Shown in pieces: positions 52,401 through 61,265 of a stretch of DNA of 64,000 nucleotides. The translations under genes were made by a program, and so were the position numbers. The number at the start of each line of letters is the position of its first letter. Position 1 is the first letter of the stretch. The stretch is from an uncultured Elusimicrobia bacterium (GTDB lineage Bacteria > Elusimicrobiota > Endomicrobiia > Endomicrobiales > CAIRNS01). A model generated the notes under the pieces. The model did no database searches. It had not been told where the DNA came from and worked only from the letters and a program-made list of their open reading frames with translations. The stretch covers positions 1-64,000 of the forward strand of contig CAIRNS010000028.1 of NCBI GenBank assembly GCA_903880015.1. The letters are read 5' to 3'.

Positions 52401-52732
52401 TCGATGCGGAGACGGGTATTTTTATGTTGTTATATTTAGACCTTTCCTACAATGAGCGGGAGAAAAAGGGATTACTGCGCACACAGGACGATCTTAAGGC
52501 CGCTATACATCACGGGGCAGTCAAGCGCATCCGGCCGAAATTGATGACGGCGGCCGTCTTGTTTTTAGGGTTGCTGCCCATCCTTTGGGCGCAAAGCCAC
52601 GAGATTGGGGCGGATGTCATGAAGCGAATCGCCGCTCCCATGGTGGGGGGTATCGGCACATCGTTCCTCATGGAATTACTGGTATATCCCGCCGTATATT
52701 TCCTGTGGAAATCAAAAAAATTCCCCCGATAA
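49493..52732 (+). CDS. heavy-metal efflux RND transporter (CusA/CzcA-like)
   Basis: 1079 aa, typical length. ATG 1 nt after the adaptor stop. IPLDAIPDLTDTQVI and YFNTRSYVKTGIILMAVPFSLIGA flank the two porter halves. The proton-relay helix is GAMVDAAIVVVENAH, the CusA-type form that suggests monovalent ions (Cu, Ag) more than Zn/Co. It pumps ions from cytoplasm or periplasm with TolC and adaptor partners. Confidence 0.93.
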   Translation: MIEKIIDWSVKNKAFVLLGVIFAVVWGVWCIKNIPLDAIPDLTDTQVILSARWDRPPQVIEDQVTFPVVSALLGAPKVKDIRAVSDYGYAFVYIIFEDGTDMYWARSRVTEYLSKITQQLPAGAKLELGPDASGVGWIYEYALVDETRRHSIDELRAFQDWNLKFALGSVKGVAEVASIGGSVRQYQIEVDPTALSAYRIPLADVIKAVKMSNQETGARLLEFSGTEYMVTVKGYLASLKDIENTVIKVDSNGAPVTIKNIARVSIGGDQRRGVLDFDGTGETVGGIVVMRSGENALHTIRRVKEQLARIHMPEGVKVVAAYDRSELIIKAVGTLRKKLIEEMIVVALIILLFLRHIPSAIIPIITLPIAAVIAFIPMYYMKLTSNIMSLGGIAIAIGAMVDAAIVVVENAHKEIARWQDEGRHGDYRTVLVNAIKEVARPSFFSLIVIAVAFIPIFSLEGIEGRMFTPLAFTKNFAMLFAALLAITLDPVLRMLFTRMEPYTFSPRRISSVMNAVVVGTIESEEKHGISRFLFRVYGPVVDFVLKKPKQVIAGAVIVFLATVPLFFHIGREFMPPLNEGSILYMPTTLPGISVTQANELLRAQDTLLCSFPEVVHVFGKAGRADTATDPAPLSMMETTVLLKPQDQWRAKERWYGFLPGFLKPPLRLIWPDRISWEELIGLMDKKLTLPGQVNAWTMPIKGRIDMLTTGVRTPVGIKIYGDDLTVIERIGADIERQLASLKGTRSVLAERTAGGYFANITMDRVALARYGLSVDDVQSTLAAAVGGETVTQTVEGRRRFPVSVRYPRALRDTTEAVAQTLIATPGGAQIPLSAVATIRRETGPGMIRDENGQLTGYVYVDVAGRDLGSYVEEAKTIVEKTIQLPAGYRIAFSGQYELMQRVKSRMMVVVPLTLFIIFILLYFNTRSYVKTGIILMAVPFSLIGAVWAIYLLGYNISIGVWSGIIALLGVDAETGIFMLLYLDLSYNEREKKGLLRTQDDLKAAIHHGAVKRIRPKLMTAAVLFLGLLPILWAQSHEIGADVMKRIAAPMVGGIGTSFLMELLVYPAVYFLWKSKKFPR

Positions 52733-52755
52733 ATTGAATTTTCAAAAGGGATGTT

Positions 52756-52833
52756 GTAGCTGCAGAGCTTGCTCTGCCGGTGGTGATTCCACTGTATAAA
52801 ACCTTACGGCGGCGAAGCAAGCTTCGCGGCTAC
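52756..52833. repeat. pair of inverted REP-like hairpin units
   Basis: Two 24-nt units face each other (52756-52779 plus strand, 52810-52833 minus strand). Each contains a perfect 7-bp stem around TT: GCAGAGC/GCTCTGC in the first and GCGAAGC/GCTTCGC in the second. The two base changes are compensated, so the hairpin is what is conserved. They lie between cusA and metX. Confidence 0.8.
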
Positions 52834-52872
52834 GCACAATCACAAAATTTCATAAATGGTTGTAATTTATTG

Positions 52873-52901
52873 TTGACAGAACGGCTTGATTGTGTTATAA
52901 T
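52873..52901 (+). promoter_or_regulatory. full-consensus sigma-70 promoter of metX
   Basis: TTGACA (52873-52878), 17 nt, TATAAT (52896-52901). The leader is about 25 nt and has no clear ribosome binding site. Confidence 0.92.
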
Positions 52902-52933
52902 CCTACTAAGTCGATGGTAATAATAGATTAACT

Positions 52934-54067
52934 ATGAATACACTGGGTATTATTCAAACAAAAGAAATTACTTTTGCTCAGCCGCCGGATGAATTGATAC
53001 TTGAATCCGGACAAAAGCTGGGGCCTGTCACCGTTGCGTATGAAACATACGGCACGCTTAATGCCGCCAAATCAAACGCGATACTGGTGACCCATGCCTT
53101 TTCCGGCGATGCGCATGCCGCGGGTTATCATGAAGGCGAAGAAAAACCTGGCTGGTGGGACGCGATGATCGGTCCCGGCAAAGCATTTGATACTGATAAA
53201 TATTTTGTTATTTCATCGAATGTTATAGGTGGATGCAAGGGCAGCACCGGTCCGGCTTCGATCAATCCGGCAACCGGAAAACCATACGGTCTTGATTTTC
53301 CCATTATCACCATTCCCGATATGGTTCATGCGCAAAAACGCCTCATTGACCATCTGGGCATTGACACGCTTCTCAGCGTCGCGGGCGGCTCCATGGGGGG
53401 TATGCAGGCGTTGCAGTGGGCGGTAAGCTATCCGGAAAAAATCCGTTCGGCGATTCCTATTGCAACAACCCTTAAACATTCGCCCCAGCAAATAGCATTC
53501 GACGAGGTTGGACGCCAGGCCATCATGGCCGATCCTGACTGGCACGAAGGCGACTACTACGGCAAGGCGCATCCTGAACGCGGCCTTGCCATCGCGCGGA
53601 TGGTTGGCCATATTACCTATATGAGCGATCAGTCGATGGAGGAAAAATTTTCCCGTCGCCGCAAAGAAAACGATTATGCCTTCAGTTTCAAGTCGGACTT
53701 TGAAGTGGAAGGATATTTGCGCTATCGCGGCGACACATTCGTTAAGCGCTTCGATGCGAACTCGTATCTGTACATCACCAAGGCAATGGACTATTTTGAT
53801 GTGGCTGGGAAAAAATTCATTGCCGCCGACAAAAAAGTAGACGCTCAGTTTCTGATATTATCTTTTCAGTCGGACTGGTTGTATCCGTCTTATCAGAGCC
53901 GTGATATCGCCAACGAGTTGCGCATGCGCAGTATCGATGTGACGTATTGCGAGATAAAATCAACCTATGGGCACGACGCATTTCTTCTGGAAGTGGATGC
54001 GGAAACGCATCTCATAAAACATTTCCTGGAAAAAGTAAGCCAGCAAAAAAAATCGCCAACGGTCTGA
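52934..54067 (+). CDS. metX: homoserine O-acetyltransferase MetX
   Basis: 377 aa alpha/beta hydrolase fold. [13 protein letters not shown], the nucleophile elbow [14 protein letters not shown] (Ser153), [21 protein letters not shown] and the final YGHDAFLLE (His) give the catalytic set. It acetylates homoserine with acetyl-CoA and feeds metY at 42.7 kb. metW follows, as is usual. Confidence 0.95.
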   Translation: MNTLGIIQTKEITFAQPPDELILESGQKLGPVTVAYETYGTLNAAKSNAILVTHAFSGDAHAAGYHEGEEKPGWWDAMIGPGKAFDTDKYFVISSNVIGGCKGSTGPASINPATGKPYGLDFPIITIPDMVHAQKRLIDHLGIDTLLSVAGGSMGGMQALQWAVSYPEKIRSAIPIATTLKHSPQQIAFDEVGRQAIMADPDWHEGDYYGKAHPERGLAIARMVGHITYMSDQSMEEKFSRRRKENDYAFSFKSDFEVEGYLRYRGDTFVKRFDANSYLYITKAMDYFDVAGKKFIAADKKVDAQFLILSFQSDWLYPSYQSRDIANELRMRSIDVTYCEIKSTYGHDAFLLEVDAETHLIKHFLEKVSQQKKSPTV

Positions 54068-54105
54068 TGCAATCACAACACGCATGATAGGGAAAGTATA
54101 AAGCT

Positions 54106-54702
54106 ATGGCAGAAATTCGATACGACCATCAGGTTATTTCCGGCATCATTGAGACCGGGTCAAAAGTCCTCGATCTTGGGTGCGGCGGGGGCGATTTGCT
54201 CAAATATCTGGTAGATACGAAAAATGTCCAGGCCCAGGGAATAGAACTCGATGAAGAAGCCATTCACCGGTGCGTTGCCAAGGGCCTGAGCGTTTACCAC
54301 AGCGATATTGATTCAGGGCTCAAGGGCTATCCGGACAAAACCTTTGACTATGTCATTCTTAATCAGAGTTTACAGCAGGTAAAAAATATCGATTATGTGA
54401 CTGATGAATCTCTGCGGGTGGGGAAAAAAGTCATCGTAGGGTTCCCTAATTTTGCTTTCATTGCCAGCCGCAGTACCCTGTTTTTCCAAGGCCGAGTGCC
54501 GATTACCGCGTCACTGCCGTACGAGTGGCACAACACCCCCAATCTGCGGTTCCTGAGCATCGATGATTTCGAGTACTATTGCGAGCAAAAAAAGAGTCAA
54601 GTCATAGATCGTCGCTATATCGGTGTGCCCCTGCTGGCCGAAGCATTCCCCAACCTCTTCGCTGAAAGCGCTATATTCCTGATCACCGCTACCCCCGAAT
54701 AA
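54106..54702 (+). CDS. metW: methionine biosynthesis protein MetW
   Basis: 198 aa SAM-dependent-methyltransferase-like fold: VLDLGCGGGDLLKYL, QGIELDEEAIHRCVAKGL, FDYVILNQSLQQV and YEWHNTPNLRFLSIDDFE, all typical of MetW. It partners with MetX; it is adjacent by 38 nt. Its exact reaction is not settled; in other bacteria it is needed for MetX activity. Confidence 0.95.
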   Translation: MAEIRYDHQVISGIIETGSKVLDLGCGGGDLLKYLVDTKNVQAQGIELDEEAIHRCVAKGLSVYHSDIDSGLKGYPDKTFDYVILNQSLQQVKNIDYVTDESLRVGKKVIVGFPNFAFIASRSTLFFQGRVPITASLPYEWHNTPNLRFLSIDDFEYYCEQKKSQVIDRRYIGVPLLAEAFPNLFAESAIFLITATPE

Positions 54703-54760
54703 ATAAAAATATCGTTGTTCCTTACATGCTGATGCGTTCTCTTTGTGAAAAAAGGTCTTT

Positions 54761-54789
54761 TTGACAAAGGAATAATAATAGTTTAGAAT
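54761..54789 (+). promoter_or_regulatory. promoter upstream of the 128-aa gene
   Basis: TTGACA (54761-54766), 17 nt, TAGAAT (54784-54789). It implies an untranslated leader of about 130 nt before the ATG at 54926. Confidence 0.7.
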
Positions 54790-54925
54790 GACTTTCTTGC
54801 TTACTCGTACCATTTACTATTTAATAATAGTATGTGCTATGGTGATGTGTGAATTGCTTAGGGGCAAATAAGGGGTATGTTCGTTCGATTACCGGTTCGA
54901 TAGTAACGAGCGACATGTTTAAACT

Positions 54926-55312
54926 ATGCGTACGATACTTTTGCTTGCCATTGCAGTTGGATTGGGATATTGGATAGTCACGGACACCATGAACAATGGG
55001 AAGTTGGAGCAGGCTCTCGATACATATTTATCTCCGGCCAATGCCGCTTCAGTCGAATATTTCTGGGCTGGTGCTTTGAGTATTATTGGTCATACTCCGG
55101 CTGCATTGTATCGCAATCGGCGGGTCATCCAGAAACATCCCGATTCTCTCTATGCGCCGCTTGCTTGGGTAGACATAATTGACCTGCTCGATGCTCAGCA
55201 TGACCGCGCAGGTGTTTTTCGTGAGGCTGATCAGTTCGTTGCCGCATATCCCCAACATCCCAAGGTCGCCTATGTGCGCAAAAAAGTTAATGTTCTGCAA
55301 AGCGGTATTTAA
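54926..55312 (+). CDS. small membrane-anchored TPR-like protein
   Basis: 128 aa. An N-terminal membrane helix (residues 3-19) is followed by a solenoid of helices (ALYRNRRVIQKHPDSLYAPLAWVDIIDLL, AADQFVAAYPQHPKVAYVRKKV-type) resembling one or two TPR units such as in YfgC/BamD-type proteins. It directly precedes the NlpC/P60 gene, perhaps as a helper for envelope work. Confidence 0.65.
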   Translation: MRTILLLAIAVGLGYWIVTDTMNNGKLEQALDTYLSPANAASVEYFWAGALSIIGHTPAALYRNRRVIQKHPDSLYAPLAWVDIIDLLDAQHDRAGVFREADQFVAAYPQHPKVAYVRKKVNVLQSGI

Positions 55313-55318
55313 TTGCGC

Positions 55319-56134
55319 ATGAATAATACAGCACACAGGTTTTTTGGCTTGTCGCATCGGGCCCGCGGTATTCTCATCATTGCACTGGCATTGCTGTGCG
55401 CCGGTTCTCTTTCAGCTTCCTATGTTCTCACGCTCGGGACATTCGCGAAATCTGATGCTGAAGCGTTGCATCAGCGGTTGGCGACGCGCGGTTATCCGGT
55501 GTTTCTGTTATACGGTGAAACATACGAAGTGCGCATGGGCAATTTTGACACCCGCGAGAAGGCCGAAGCGATGGCTGAAAAACTGCGTGCCGAAGAAAAG
55601 ATTATAGCGGGCGTAGCCGAGGAAGGGGATCTCGGTCAATATGAGTTTACCCTGGACGATTCAAACGAACCGGGCAGAGAGGTCAATGCAGACACGCGGA
55701 AATCGTATGATGATCCGCGGGCCCAGAAGATTGTCTCGCTGGGATTGGATTTGTTCGGGCGCCCCTACAAATACGGGGGGACTTCGGTCGGCAAGGGAAT
55801 AGATTGTTCGTATTTTGTTCAGGTAATCTTTCGGGAGCTCGGTATATCCTTGCCGCGGACTTCTCGTGATCAGTCCTTGTGCGGAACGGCAGTTGAGCGC
55901 GCGGACCTGCAAGTCGGCGATTTATTATTTTTTCAAAAAACATATCGATATAAACAAAAAAATCAAAACCGGCGCCGTGCGATAGTCCGTATTAATCATG
56001 TGGGTATTTATATCGGCAATCATGAATTTATTCACGCGACGATCAATGTCAAACGAGTGACTATTTCAAATATTGATGAACCATACTTTGTCAAACGCTA
56101 CGCGGGAGCCCGCCGTGTCCTGTCGGATAAATAA
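55319..56134 (+). CDS. NlpC/P60 peptidoglycan hydrolase with SPOR-like domain
   Basis: 271 aa from the ATG at 55319 (TTG at 55313 is alternative). A signal anchor is followed by a SPOR-like domain (YVLTLGTFAKSDAEALHQRL, YEVRMGNFDTREKAEAMAEKL) and then an NlpC/P60 domain: GRPYKYGG, GIDCSYFVQ with catalytic Cys163, and INHVGIYIGNHEFIHAT with the His residues. It should cleave peptide stems of peptidoglycan at the division site. Confidence 0.92.
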   Translation: MNNTAHRFFGLSHRARGILIIALALLCAGSLSASYVLTLGTFAKSDAEALHQRLATRGYPVFLLYGETYEVRMGNFDTREKAEAMAEKLRAEEKIIAGVAEEGDLGQYEFTLDDSNEPGREVNADTRKSYDDPRAQKIVSLGLDLFGRPYKYGGTSVGKGIDCSYFVQVIFRELGISLPRTSRDQSLCGTAVERADLQVGDLLFFQKTYRYKQKNQNRRRAIVRINHVGIYIGNHEFIHATINVKRVTISNIDEPYFVKRYAGARRVLSDK

Positions 56135-56139
56135 TTACT

Positions 56140-57258
56140 ATGGATTTTGAACAGCGCGCTATTCTAACGATTCATCTGATACCCGAAATCGGTCCGCGGC
56201 GGATGCAGCGCTTGATAGGGCACTTCGGTTCCGCTGTCGCAGTACTTAAGGCAACAGCGGCGGAAGTGCGGGGAGTTGAAGAAATTCCCACCGATCTCGC
56301 GGCCCGCATCGCTTTTGCCGCGCGCGATATCGATGTTGACGGGGAGATTGCGGCGGCAGACAAAATCGGTGCGCGTATTTTTACTTTTATTGATGCGGGA
56401 TATCCCGCCCAGCTGAAAAATTTGAGTGATTTTCCGTCAGTTATCTATGTGCTTGGCTCGATTGAGTCGTGCGATGCATTAGGGGTTGCCGTGGTCGGTA
56501 CGCGACGCTCGACACCCTACGGCCGAACGGTTGCCGCTCAGTTTGCCGGGGCCTTTGCCCGCGGCGGGATAACGACGATTTCCGGACTCGCGCGCGGGAT
56601 TGATACGGAAGTTCATCAATCTTCGATTGACGCCGGCGGCAGGACCATCGCGGTTCTGGGCAATGGGTTCAATCACCATTATCCTCCTGAAAATAAACAT
56701 TTGGAAGAAAAAATTGCTGCGCATGGCGCTCTGGTAACCGAATTCTCCCTGGGTTCATTTCCTGACCGCATTCATTTCCCGCTGCGCAATCGGATTATCT
56801 CCGGGCTCAGTTGCGCGACGGTCGTCGTTGAGGCGGGTATAAAAAGCGGGGCGCTGATAACGGCCCGTTATGCGGCTGATCAGGGAAAAGATGTGTTCGC
56901 CGTTCCCGGCCCGATTTCATCGGAGTATTCCAAAGGGCCTCACTATTTGCTTAAATCGGGAGCCCGGCTTGCTGAAACGCCGGAAGATGTCATTGAAGAA
57001 CTGCGGGCATCCGGAGAGCTGTTCCCTGTGCCCCGTCGTTTTCGGGAAAAAGCGGTACCGCTGGAGTCGCTGGATGAACAGGGGAAAAAATTACTGGCGT
57101 TAATCGACGCCGAGTTTAACGGCGTGTCGATTGATTATCTTACCGAATCATGCGGGCTGTTGTCCGGAGATCTTGCTCAGCAGCTGCTGGATCTTGAACT
57201 CAAAGGGCTCATCCGGGGACTTCCGGGGAAAATGTATGTGCGTCAGGCAGAGAATTGA
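56140..57258 (+). CDS. dprA: DNA processing protein DprA
   Basis: 372 aa. An N-terminal helix-hairpin-helix/SAM region, then the Rossmann-like core GTRRSTPYGRTVAAQFA, SGLARGIDTEVHQSSIDAGGRTIAVLG, YPPENKHL, ITEFSLG-type and FPLRNRIISGLS. A C-terminal winged helix (SIDYLTESCGL) follows. It loads RecA on incoming single-stranded DNA in transformation. Six nt after the NlpC gene. Its presence next to a broken comM is notable. Confidence 0.95.
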   Translation: MDFEQRAILTIHLIPEIGPRRMQRLIGHFGSAVAVLKATAAEVRGVEEIPTDLAARIAFAARDIDVDGEIAAADKIGARIFTFIDAGYPAQLKNLSDFPSVIYVLGSIESCDALGVAVVGTRRSTPYGRTVAAQFAGAFARGGITTISGLARGIDTEVHQSSIDAGGRTIAVLGNGFNHHYPPENKHLEEKIAAHGALVTEFSLGSFPDRIHFPLRNRIISGLSCATVVVEAGIKSGALITARYAADQGKDVFAVPGPISSEYSKGPHYLLKSGARLAETPEDVIEELRASGELFPVPRRFREKAVPLESLDEQGKKLLALIDAEFNGVSIDYLTESCGLLSGDLAQQLLDLELKGLIRGLPGKMYVRQAEN

Positions 57259-57298
57259 CAGAGGGACGAGAAAAAAGAAATTAACGGGAGATACTTTC

Positions 57299-59365
57299 AT
57301 GGCGAAATACCTGGTCATTGTCGAGTCACCGACTAAAGAAAAAACAATCTCAAAGATTTTGGGGCCTGACTATGCGGTGAAAAGTTCCTACGGCCATATC
57401 CGCGACCTACCCAAAAGCCAGCTGGGTATTGATGTAGATAACGGATTCACGCCGAAGTATCTCAATATTGCGAAGGCAAAAAAAATTCTGCCGGAACTCA
57501 AAAAGCTCAGCGCGAAGGCAACAACGGTCTATCTGGCTACCGACTATGACCGCGAAGGGGAAGCTATTGCCTGGCACTTAAAAGAAGCTATCGGGTTACC
57601 CGCTGCCAAATTTAAACGGATTACCTTCCATGAAATTACCCCGGAGGCGATCAAGGGGTCGCTGACACATCCGCGGAGCATTGACATGGATCTTGTCGAC
57701 GCTCAGCAGGCCCGCCGGGTGTTGGACCGGTTGGTCGGGTATAAATTGTCGCCGTTGTTGTGGAAAAAAGTGAAATCAGGGACCTCCGCCGGCCGCGTCC
57801 AGTCGGTTGCCGTGCGTATGATTTGCGACCGCGAAGAGGAAATAGAAAAGTTCAAACCGCAAGAATATTGGTCACTGGCGGCGAAGCTGGCAAAACGCGA
57901 CGAAAAAGCAGCTGAGTTTACGGCGATGCTGGTGGCGCACGAAGGGAAAAAATACGATAAGCTTGATTTGAACAATAAAATACTGATGGATGGCATTGTC
58001 GGTGAATTGAGCAAAGCGTCCTACACGGTATCGTCAATAGAACGCAAAGAGCGGCGCCGCCAGCCCTATGCGCCGTACACGACTTCTACTATCCAGCAGG
58101 ACGCTTCCCGCCGTATATATTTTTCCGCGGCGAAAACCATGAAGATTGCCCAGCAGTTGTATGAAGGTATCTCTCTCGGCAGTGAGGGTTCGGTGGGGTT
58201 AATTACCTATATGCGTACGGATTCCGTCAGTATCGCTGAGCCGGCCCGCAAAGAAGCGCGGCAATACATCGAGAAAACATTCGGCAAGACATTCGTGCCT
58301 GAAAAAGCACGCATGTACAAGACAAAGACAAAGGGCGCGCAGGAAGCGCATGAGGCCATCCGTCCCACCTCCGCTGTCAGGGCGCCCCGAGATGTTAAGC
58401 AATATCTTTCTGCGGACGAATATAAGTTGTATGAACTGATTTGGTGCCGGTTTCTGGCAAGCCAGATGACCGATGCCGTGTATGATACCGTCAGCGCCGA
58501 TATCACGGCAAAAACATATGTATTCCGGGCATCGGGGAGCACGCTGAAATTCGACGGTTTTCTCAAAGTGTACGACATGGTGAAAGCTGAAGAAGCGGAT
58601 GACGAAGAGGAAAAAACCGCGGTCCTGCCGCCTTTGTCGGAAAAGGAACTGCTTAATCTTATCGAGCTTCTGCCCGCGCAGCATTTTACGGAACCCCCAC
58701 CGCGCTTTAACGAAGCAAGTCTCATAAAAACCCTGGAAGAACACGGTATCGGCCGTCCGTCGACATACGCGCCTATCATCAACACGATTGTCCAGCGTAA
58801 TTATGTGCGCCTTGAATCCCGGCGGTTTTTCCCGACTTCCTTGGGCAAGGTGGTTAACGATGTCATGAAAACCCATTTTGCTCAAATTGTCGATGTGGCC
58901 TTTACCGCAGCCTTAGAAGAAAAACTTGACCGTGTTGCTGAAGGAAAATCACCGTGGGCAAAAGTTATCGAAGAGTTTTATGGACCGCTAAAGAAGGATA
59001 TTGCTGCCGCCGAGGTCAATCTTGTCCGGCAAAAGATCGAGCCGCAAAAAACGGATGAAGTGTGCCCAAAGTGCGGCAAACCGATGGTTTTGCGTGACAG
59101 CTGGCGCGGTCAATTTCTTGCGTGTTCCGGTTATCCGGAATGCAAAACGACATTCTCTGTTGATAAAGAGGGGAAGAAAATAGTGAAGCCCCCGCCGGAA
59201 GTTACCTCGTTTACCTGTGAAAAATGCGGCAAGGCGATGCTTAAAAGAATCAGTAAGCGCGGCCCCTTTTTGGCGTGTTCCGGGTTTCCCAAGTGCCGCA
59301 ATATCAAACCCTGGCGCGAAGACGGGCAGGATGCAGCAGCAGTTGTCCCGCCGCCGGAGAAATAG
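57299..59365 (+). CDS. topA: DNA topoisomerase I
   Basis: 688 aa from the ATG at 57299; the longer frame overlaps dprA. TOPRIM LVIVESPTKEKTI with DYDREGEAIAWHL, catalytic Tyr304 in LITYMRTDS, and EEHGIGRPSTYAPI complete the type IA core. Two C-terminal zinc fingers (CPKC/CSGYPEC and CEKC/CSGFPKC) end the protein. It relaxes negative supercoils. The dprA-topA-xerC order is widely conserved. Confidence 0.96.
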   Translation: MAKYLVIVESPTKEKTISKILGPDYAVKSSYGHIRDLPKSQLGIDVDNGFTPKYLNIAKAKKILPELKKLSAKATTVYLATDYDREGEAIAWHLKEAIGLPAAKFKRITFHEITPEAIKGSLTHPRSIDMDLVDAQQARRVLDRLVGYKLSPLLWKKVKSGTSAGRVQSVAVRMICDREEEIEKFKPQEYWSLAAKLAKRDEKAAEFTAMLVAHEGKKYDKLDLNNKILMDGIVGELSKASYTVSSIERKERRRQPYAPYTTSTIQQDASRRIYFSAAKTMKIAQQLYEGISLGSEGSVGLITYMRTDSVSIAEPARKEARQYIEKTFGKTFVPEKARMYKTKTKGAQEAHEAIRPTSAVRAPRDVKQYLSADEYKLYELIWCRFLASQMTDAVYDTVSADITAKTYVFRASGSTLKFDGFLKVYDMVKAEEADDEEEKTAVLPPLSEKELLNLIELLPAQHFTEPPPRFNEASLIKTLEEHGIGRPSTYAPIINTIVQRNYVRLESRRFFPTSLGKVVNDVMKTHFAQIVDVAFTAALEEKLDRVAEGKSPWAKVIEEFYGPLKKDIAAAEVNLVRQKIEPQKTDEVCPKCGKPMVLRDSWRGQFLACSGYPECKTTFSVDKEGKKIVKPPPEVTSFTCEKCGKAMLKRISKRGPFLACSGFPKCRNIKPWREDGQDAAAVVPPPEK

Positions 59366-59374
59366 TATTTTCGT

Positions 59375-60253
59375 ATGGAACGGGCATCAGTCATCACTGA
59401 AAAATATTTACAGTATTTGCGGGCTGAACGAAACTATTCGTTTCATACCGTTCGCGCGTACCGCGTTGATATAACGGAATTCTTTTCATTTCTCGCTCAG
59501 CGGTATCCCGCCGCAAAGCTCACGGATTGCGACCGCCTTATTCTGCGGGATTATTTTGTGTTTTTGCAGGAGCGTCGCCTGAAGCGGTCATCAGTAGTCC
59601 GCAAGATAGCTGCGGTGCGTTCATTGTTTAAATACCAGGTCCAGGAAGGCGTTGTCTCCGCAAATCCTTTTCGTCATCTTGCCACCCCGAAGACCGATAA
59701 AAAGATTCCCGTGTTTTTGTCCGAAGAAGAGATTCGTTCGTTATTCGCCTTGCCGGAAATTTTGCTGCGCGACCGCGCGATGCTGGAGCTCTTATATTGC
59801 GGCGGCATCCGTATTGAAGAATTGGTGGGTTTGACGATTCCTGACATTGATTTTATCAGCGGGACCATGCGGGTCTGGGGTAAAGGGAATAAAGAGCGGG
59901 TGGTTCCTGTCGGGGATCAGTGTCTGGGAGTAGTGCGCGAATATATAGCGGGACGCCGCGGGAAATCTTCCGGTGGGGCGGCATTATTTATCAATAAAAG
60001 CGGCGAACGGATTTCCGTCAGGGGCGCGCGCAAGGCGCTGCATCGTTGGTTTGCGATTGCTCAATTCAACAAAAAAGTGAGCCCGCATACCCTGCGTCAT
60101 AGTTTTGCCACGCACCTGCTGGACCGGGGTTGCGATTTGCGCAGCGTTCAGGAAATGCTGGGCCACAAAAGTTTAGCCACAACGCAAATATATACCCATG
60201 TGACGGCAGCCAGCCTAAAAAAAGTTTACGACAAAGCGCATCCGCGGGCATAG
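59375..60253 (+). CDS. xerC: tyrosine recombinase XerC/XerD
   Basis: 292 aa. The SAM-like N-terminal domain is followed by the catalytic set: Arg in CGGIRIEELVGL, Lys in WGKGNKERVVP, HxxR in HTLRHSFATHLLDRG, and GHKSLATTQIYTHV with Tyr. It resolves chromosome dimers at dif. It sits 9 nt after topA, so belongs to that operon and is not an island integrase. Naming XerC over XerD rests on synteny. Confidence 0.92.
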   Translation: MERASVITEKYLQYLRAERNYSFHTVRAYRVDITEFFSFLAQRYPAAKLTDCDRLILRDYFVFLQERRLKRSSVVRKIAAVRSLFKYQVQEGVVSANPFRHLATPKTDKKIPVFLSEEEIRSLFALPEILLRDRAMLELLYCGGIRIEELVGLTIPDIDFISGTMRVWGKGNKERVVPVGDQCLGVVREYIAGRRGKSSGGAALFINKSGERISVRGARKALHRWFAIAQFNKKVSPHTLRHSFATHLLDRGCDLRSVQEMLGHKSLATTQIYTHVTAASLKKVYDKAHPRA

Positions 60254-60348
60254 ATTTTCTTGTTGTTCCCAGGGAAGTCAGTGGGCATGTAGTTCGAGGA
60301 TGACGGTCATGCGATAGGACTATGCAATGATATTAATAGTGAGGTGTT

Positions 60349-61251
60349 ATGCACGATAGTGTGCGGTTGTTGATGGAAGAGACGGATTGCGAGCAGGGCG
60401 AAGCAGAGCTTGCCCTTGAACTTGCCGGCAATGATCTTGAGCAGGCGATCAAAACCATCGGTAGTTTGCTGCGCCATATTTATGCGTTGAAAGGTAAGTT
60501 TTCTTTCCCGCAAAAAAATCTCTATGGATTGTTACTGGTAGTCATAAATACCAAAACGCAGGAAATCTACCGGTTGCGCTCCGTTGTTTCCTACAATCCC
60601 GCGCTCTATGAAAATCCACCGTCAATGGATTGGTTTACTCTTGAAAAACGGATATTTACCTACCGTCTCGACCAGGGCAGTTTGCCTGATTTTACTCAGG
60701 AGTTTGAAGAGCGCTTGCGGTCATGCTTGATTGGCAATAAGGATATTTTCCATCAGTTCAACATAGACACCGTATCAAATCTTTTTACTCACTTTTTTGA
60801 GTCTGAGGGCGGCACGGTCAGTTTGGCGGCTGAAGAACTTAACTTGACTCAATTTCGTCAGCTGCCGAACGACATGAACGCCATTGACAACAAAGCGACC
60901 GTTCTTGAAACCGATGTGGGCATTGTTTTTCTGACGGTGACGCTTGAGGATGAAGAATCAGGGCGGGAAGTCAGCCGGTTAGCGCAGGGCGATGTAATCA
61001 TTGCCCGCATTACCGATACGCGGGATATAGCCCATTACCTCGCGCATTTAGTTGGAGCTAAAAAAGGAGGGGAGATGATCCCTCTGCCGGCGTCAATAAA
61101 AAAAATATCGATAGCAGGAGATATGGCTGAAGTGCAGGTGTATTTTGCGCCGAATATTATCGGGGTTGCTCACCTTAAAACTGATATGCGGGTAAAAACA
61201 GTTGATCCGCATCCTCAGTCATGGTGGAAAAAAATGATTCCCTGGGAATAG
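60349..61251 (+). CDS. hypothetical 300-aa protein with N-terminal UBA-like domain
   Basis: Residues 1-42 (VRLLMEETDCEQGEAELALELAGNDLEQAIKTIG) match the three-helix UBA fold of EF-Ts and NAC proteins. The rest, about 250 residues, is alpha/beta and unrecognised. It lies alone between xerC and mazG with GAGGTG upstream. A role at the ribosome or in protein handling is conceivable from the UBA module only. Confidence 0.65.
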   Translation: MHDSVRLLMEETDCEQGEAELALELAGNDLEQAIKTIGSLLRHIYALKGKFSFPQKNLYGLLLVVINTKTQEIYRLRSVVSYNPALYENPPSMDWFTLEKRIFTYRLDQGSLPDFTQEFEERLRSCLIGNKDIFHQFNIDTVSNLFTHFFESEGGTVSLAAEELNLTQFRQLPNDMNAIDNKATVLETDVGIVFLTVTLEDEESGREVSRLAQGDVIIARITDTRDIAHYLAHLVGAKKGGEMIPLPASIKKISIAGDMAEVQVYFAPNIIGVAHLKTDMRVKTVDPHPQSWWKKMIPWE

Positions 61252-61265
61252 GCGGTTGGAAGTGA

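Noticed and set aside
59375-60253. XerC-like recombinase as the island integrase
   Set aside because: It lies in the conserved dprA-topA order, 25 kb outside the island, and looks like the housekeeping dimer-resolution enzyme.
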